64,000 nt of DNA from Agrobacterium vitis. Lineage in GTDB: Bacteria; Pseudomonadota; Alphaproteobacteria; Rhizobiales; Rhizobiaceae. The stretch spans positions 186,001-250,000 of the forward strand of contig NZ_AP023272.1 of NCBI RefSeq assembly GCF_013426735.1, written 5' to 3'. Below are positions 60,016-64,000 of the stretch, piece after piece. The translations under genes and the position numbers were made by a program. Numbering within the stretch: position 1 is the first letter of the stretch; each line of letters starts with the position of its first letter. The notes under the pieces are model-generated. The model had not been told where the DNA came from and did no database searches. It saw only the letters and a list, made by a program, of their open reading frames with translations.

Positions 60016-60657
60016 ATGAAAATCCTCGCGGTCTGCCTTGGTCAACCACAAACCTTGCCCGGTAAAAGTTACAGGACAGGGATTTTCAAATCGGCGCGGA
60101 CAGGTCCGGTGATGGTCGATGAATACGGTCTCGTCGGCGATGCGGTGCTGAATCGTAAGCATCATGGCGGGCCGGACCAGGCGATTTACCTGGAAGGTGC
60201 GCTGACCTTGCAATGGTGGGAGACACAACTGAACCGGCAGATCGCACCCGGCCTGTTTGGCGAAAATCTGGTCATCGACGGTCTCGACAACCGCGAGCTT
60301 GCCGTCGGCGACCGGCTTTCCATCGGTGACATATTGCTGGAAGTGACCGCGCCGCGTATTCCCTGCGCCACATTCTCGGCCCGTATGGAGGATTCCAGTT
60401 TCGTAAAGCGCTATGCCAAAGCAGCACGACCGGGCGCTTATTGCCGGGTGCTGCAAGTCGGGATGATCGAAACCGAACTTGCGGTCAGCTATCAAGCCGT
60501 CAAGGGTGACCGGTTATCGCTCAGCGAGATGATCGGGGTGTCGTGGAAAAACCTGCCGGCAGATACGGTTTTGCGATATCTCGCAGCGCCCATTGCAAAG
60601 CGCGTGAAGGAACAGCTTCCCATACACCAAAATCATCTTAAAATTGTAATAAATTAA
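60016..60657 (+). CDS. MOSC-domain protein (YiiM-like)
   Basis: The ATG at 60016 is used because AAGGAG lies about ten bases before it; the longer frame overlaps recR. The 213 residues contain a MOSC domain (RTGPVMVDEYGLVGDAVLNRKHHGGPDQAIYLE near 25-57; NLVIDGLDNRELAVGD; PRIPCATFSARM with the conserved Cys near 115) and a C-terminal 3-alpha region like YiiM. MOSC proteins bind molybdenum cofactor; YiiM detoxifies N-hydroxylated base analogues. Substrate here not known. Confidence 0.85.
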   Translation: MKILAVCLGQPQTLPGKSYRTGIFKSARTGPVMVDEYGLVGDAVLNRKHHGGPDQAIYLEGALTLQWWETQLNRQIAPGLFGENLVIDGLDNRELAVGDRLSIGDILLEVTAPRIPCATFSARMEDSSFVKRYAKAARPGAYCRVLQVGMIETELAVSYQAVKGDRLSLSEMIGVSWKNLPADTVLRYLAAPIAKRVKEQLPIHQNHLKIVIN

Positions 60658-60725
60658 AACACTCGTTAAGATTATACCGTTAACACACTCCTGTCAGTAA
60701 ACATTGGTTGGGAGGACAGAGTGGC

Positions 60726-61724
60726 ATGAGCGAACTAGCCGTCATTTATCATGATATTTTTGCTGCGGATTATAGCGTGACAGGCATTCGCCAGGATGGC
60801 GGTGATAGCCGTCCGGTTATCATCACCGGCAGTTACCAGCAGGCAACAAGCAAGCAACCGCAGGCTCTCCTCTATAGCGGGCCGCTTTATCCGACCGACA
60901 GTTCCGGTTATCATTATTTTCAACCAGCATTTTCCGGACAGACCGTTACGTCTGCAGTGTTTTACGGGCCGACGACCCCGCTGTTCGACCCAGGGATCGG
61001 CAAGGGTAATGTCCGGGTTGTCGGGAGCTATAAATATAGCGAGGGCGGCAAGGGCGATCACGGGATGATCTATCAGGGCCCGATTGACGGTTCAGGCGTA
61101 TGGACGGCACTCGACCTGCCGGCCGATCTGGCGGGCGGGACTGTGGCCAATGTCATTGCTCATAGCACGATGGGCGATCTGGTCGTTGGCAACTACGATC
61201 TCGAAAAGCAGCCGGGATCGGCGAATGCGTTCATTTATCATATCAAGACGAAGACCTATACTTTGTTGGACCTTGGACCGCTGACCACCGCCTACGGTGT
61301 CTGGCAGAACAGGGATGACGGTTCCTACACGATTGTCGGCGGCAGCAAGGCCGATGGCGGACTGAACAAGGGACTGGTCTTCAGCTACGATGCGGCCACC
61401 GGGACCATTAGCCATGTCACCACCTTCAGCGGCAATAACGATCCGGGGCTGATCACCCATTTCGAGGGCATAACCGAACTTGGTGAGGGCTACAGTCTTG
61501 CAGCGGAAACCGACAAGGGCGCAGCCGTGGCTATTATCAGCCGCAAGGCCGATGGCTCCTATGGTGAGGCGACCTGGATTGCAATCGCAAACCCCGCCGC
61601 CGACGGCATCTGCACCGGTAATTCCATTTTGGAAAACAATCTGATCGGCATCTACCAGCCTTCATCCGGCGGCATCCAGAGCTATGTTGCCTCCGTAACC
61701 GGTGGGTCGGCAGCCAGCGCTTGA
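60726..61724 (+). CDS. Unrecognised repeat protein, possibly beta-propeller
   Basis: I do not recognise this gene. GGGAGG lies ten bases before the ATG at 60726; the product has 332 residues. There is no signal peptide and no membrane segment. It has five or six weak internal repeats of about 50-60 residues with the pattern (V/I)xGSYxx...(G)xxxG(L/F)(V/I)Y, for example PVIITGSYQ, VRVVGSYKY, LVVGNYDLE, TIVGGSKAD, each followed by an (A/G)xIY or LxFSY strand. That suggests a beta-propeller of HAF/kelch-like type. The Ser/Ala-rich C-terminus (VTGGSAASA) is a possible export signal. A hairpin follows. Confidence 0.6.
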   Translation: MSELAVIYHDIFAADYSVTGIRQDGGDSRPVIITGSYQQATSKQPQALLYSGPLYPTDSSGYHYFQPAFSGQTVTSAVFYGPTTPLFDPGIGKGNVRVVGSYKYSEGGKGDHGMIYQGPIDGSGVWTALDLPADLAGGTVANVIAHSTMGDLVVGNYDLEKQPGSANAFIYHIKTKTYTLLDLGPLTTAYGVWQNRDDGSYTIVGGSKADGGLNKGLVFSYDAATGTISHVTTFSGNNDPGLITHFEGITELGEGYSLAAETDKGAAVAIISRKADGSYGEATWIAIANPAADGICTGNSILENNLIGIYQPSSGGIQSYVASVTGGSAASA

Positions 61725-61754
61725 TAACGCCGCCTATGGCTTTTCGATAAAATG

Positions 61755-61784
61755 AGCATGGCAGCCAAGGTCGGCTGCCATGCT
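61755..61784 (+). terminator. Hairpin after the unrecognised protein
   Basis: A perfect 12-bp stem (AGCATGGCAGCC at 61755-61766, complement at 61773-61784) lies 31 bases past the stop. A T run is missing, so it may stabilise the mRNA end rather than terminate alone. Confidence 0.55.
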
Positions 61785-61978
61785 TCACTGTAGCACTTTA
61801 TATCTGCTGCATATAGGTCACGAGAACAATTGACAGAGCGCAAAGCATTGTCGATCCTCTGCGGTATATGGCACGGCATGGAACAAAATTCAGTTTATGG
61901 ACTTGAGACGTCGGCACGATATTGCCGTCTTTGGCGGCATAAGGTGGATCTATAGACTTATCCATGAAGGAGTTTCCC

Positions 61979-62521
61979 ATGTCATCGCTCACAAAGCTCT
62001 CAGCTCTGTTTGTCACCGCCGCCCTCGCGGTTCCGCTGGGCGCCACGGGCGCCAAAGCCGCGGTGCAGGTTGGCATGCTCACCTGCGAAATGAGCCCCGG
62101 CATCAGTGCGGTCGTCGGCTCCAGCCGCGACCTGACTTGCGAATTCAAGCCGACAACATCGGCACCGGTCGAATATTACCAAGGCACGCTTAGCAAGCTC
62201 GGCATCGATCTGGGCTATGTGCAGGGCGGAAAAATGGCCTGGGCGGTGTATGCACCAGGTCGCCTGGTGGAAGGCGCCTTGCAAGGTAGCTATGGCGGTA
62301 CCAGCGCCAATGCCGCTGTTGGTTTTGGCGGTGCGGTCAACCTGCTGATGGGCGGTTTCCAAGGCTCGGTCGCCTTGCAGCCTATCGCGCTGGAAAGCAC
62401 GCTCGGCGTCAATCTCGGAGCGACACTCGCCTCGCTGAAGCTCGCCTATATGCCGCCATCCACGCCAAAGTCGCTGGATAATGGCCCGCCGCTGCGCCAC
62501 GGCAAGCACTACAAGGGCTGA
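61979..62521 (+). CDS. DUF992 exported protein
   Basis: The ATG at 61979 is preferred to the one at 61964 because AAGGAG lies between the two. The 180 residues have a signal peptide (SALFVTAALAVPLGATGAKA) and a DUF992 domain: VGMLTCEMSPGISAVVGSSRDLTCEFKP, YYQGTLSKLGIDLGYVQGGKMAWAVYAP, and GGAVNLLMGGFQGSVALQPI. Two conserved Cys residues may form a disulfide. The family is widespread in Rhizobiales and of unknown function; a beta-barrel-like periplasmic fold is likely. Confidence 0.85.
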   Translation: MSSLTKLSALFVTAALAVPLGATGAKAAVQVGMLTCEMSPGISAVVGSSRDLTCEFKPTTSAPVEYYQGTLSKLGIDLGYVQGGKMAWAVYAPGRLVEGALQGSYGGTSANAAVGFGGAVNLLMGGFQGSVALQPIALESTLGVNLGATLASLKLAYMPPSTPKSLDNGPPLRHGKHYKG

Positions 62522-62541
62522 TCCGCCCGTCAACGGACTTC

Positions 62542-62577
62542 ATCTCCCCGGCAAAACCTATGCCGGGGAGATTTTTT
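62542..62577 (+). terminator. Terminator of the DUF992 gene
   Basis: A perfect 12-bp stem (ATCTCCCCGGCA at 62542-62553, TGCCGGGGAGAT at 62561-62572) is followed by TTTTTT, 20 bases after the stop. Confidence 0.93.
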
Positions 62578-62594
62578 ATGGCGATGTGATTTGG

Positions 62595-63596
<1,002 letters not shown>

Positions 63597-63627
63597 GGTC
63601 TTCACCTTCTCAATCAGGATCGATAAA

Positions 63628-63727
63628 GCATTTCCAGGAAAAGTGGAAACCGGTTTTCCGTCCGGAAATGCGCAAAACAAAGAGCTAGAGCGTCGCTGCT
63701 ATTCTATGAATTGCAGCGACGCTCTAG
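63628..63727. repeat. RIME-like intergenic mosaic repeat
   Basis: Two adjacent palindromes: GCATTTCC...GGAAATGC (63628-63671, enclosing GAAAACCGGTTTTCC-like sequence) and a perfect 15-bp arm pair CTAGAGCGTCGCTGC (63685-63699) with its complement at 63713-63727. Size and sequence style agree with the about 100-bp RIME elements of Rhizobiaceae. It lies between the aldo/keto reductase and LysR genes and may affect their mRNAs or simply be mobile debris. Confidence 0.7.
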
Positions 63728-63781
63728 AAACAAAATACCGCCTTTGCCGCGAAAGATAATGGATGCAAATGCGCAATTACC

Positions 63782-63798
63782 GTTCTAACAAATAGAAC
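63782..63798 (+). promoter_or_regulatory. Candidate LysR operator next to the regulator start
   Basis: GTTCTA-ACAAA-TAGAAC is a 6-5-6 palindrome one base before the LysR start codon. It contains a T-N11-A arrangement typical of LysR boxes. The position would suit autorepression; the divergent reductase start is about 185 bases away. Confidence 0.4.
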
Positions 63799-63799
63799 A

Positions 63800-64000
63800 A
63801 TGAACAGAATTCAATTATCCCAACTGGCCGTGCTGGCAACGGTGGCCGAAACATCGAGCTTCAGGAAGGCGGCGGAAGAGCTGGGCATTGCGCCTTCTGC
63901 TGTCAGCCATGCAGTGTCGGCGCTGGAGGCCAGCCTTGGCGTGCGGCTGCTGGCGCGCACCACCCGCAGCGTCGCTCCGACCGAAGAGGGGCGGCAATTG
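63800..64000 (+). CDS. LysR-family regulator (3' end outside window)
   Basis: The first 67 codons are present. They encode the typical N-terminal helix-turn-helix: LSQLAVLATVAETSSFRKAAEELGIAPSAVSHAVSALEASLGVRLLARTTRSVAPTEEG in outline, with recognition helix SAVSHAVSALE near residues 33-43. The effector domain lies beyond the window. It is divergent from the aldo/keto reductase, the classical arrangement of a LysR regulator and its target. Confidence 0.9.
   Translation, partial: MNRIQLSQLAVLATVAETSSFRKAAEELGIAPSAVSHAVSALEASLGVRLLARTTRSVAPTEEGRQL

Overview
The window is chromosomal DNA of an alphaproteobacterium, most probably Rhizobiaceae (Rhizobium/Agrobacterium/Allorhizobium type). This rests on recalled gene orders and families: irr next to fabA-fabB-fabI, rimP-nusA-ylxR-infB-rbfA-truB-rpsO-pnp in one run, a Tad/Cpa pilus cluster, BA14K, DUF992 and TIGR02300 proteins, a BTLCP peptidase, MbfA with an Irr box, and RIME-like palindromes. 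No database was searched. Start codons were moved inward where a Shine-Dalgarno sequence or the family N-terminus demanded it, and infC was extended to an AUU start.

Layout. 1-4484 is the 3' part of a Tad pilus operon (cpaE partial, cpaF, tadB, tadC). 4.8-6.2 kb holds two small exported proteins and tRNA-Leu(CAG). 6.4-12.4 kb (minus) is a translation cluster: rpmI, rplT, pheS and pheT, with four small genes (ASCH, DUF4160, DUF2442, DEDD exonuclease) lodged between pheS and pheT. 12.6-15.4 kb (minus) is a PhoPQ-like two-component system behind a Gly/Pro-rich PepSY-like exported protein. Then come infC, an alpha/beta hydrolase, a BTLCP peptidase, the iron exporter mbfA, rpsA, cmk, a TIGR02300 gene and tRNA-Ala(GGC). 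23.4-30.8 kb carries an MHS transporter, an exported protein, a TRIC-type channel, irr, fabA-fabB-fabI and an RsmC-like methyltransferase. 31.0-41.5 kb (minus) is the nusA-infB superoperon, with a candidate promoter and an attenuator-like hairpin in its leader.

41.7-58.0 kb is the accessory part: an MFS exporter with a soluble C-terminal domain, a GT61 glycosyltransferase and two giant RTX proteins (1230 and about 3047 residues) made almost wholly of calcium-binding repeats. This segment is a tandem duplication of a [GT61 - leader - RTX] unit. The second GT61 copy survives only as a truncated, frameshifted remnant, while the second RTX gene has grown through internal amplification, including five consecutive 711-bp copies. 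58.0-64.0 kb returns to ordinary genes: an MltB-type lytic transglycosylase, recR, a MOSC protein, an unrecognised protein, a DUF992 protein, an aldo/keto reductase and the start of a divergent LysR regulator.

How the parts connect. Most of the window serves translation and RNA metabolism. Irr (26.4 kb) probably controls mbfA (18.5 kb) through the perfect ICE palindrome at 19508-19524. The most unusual loci are the GT61-RTX duplication and the cassette inside pheST.
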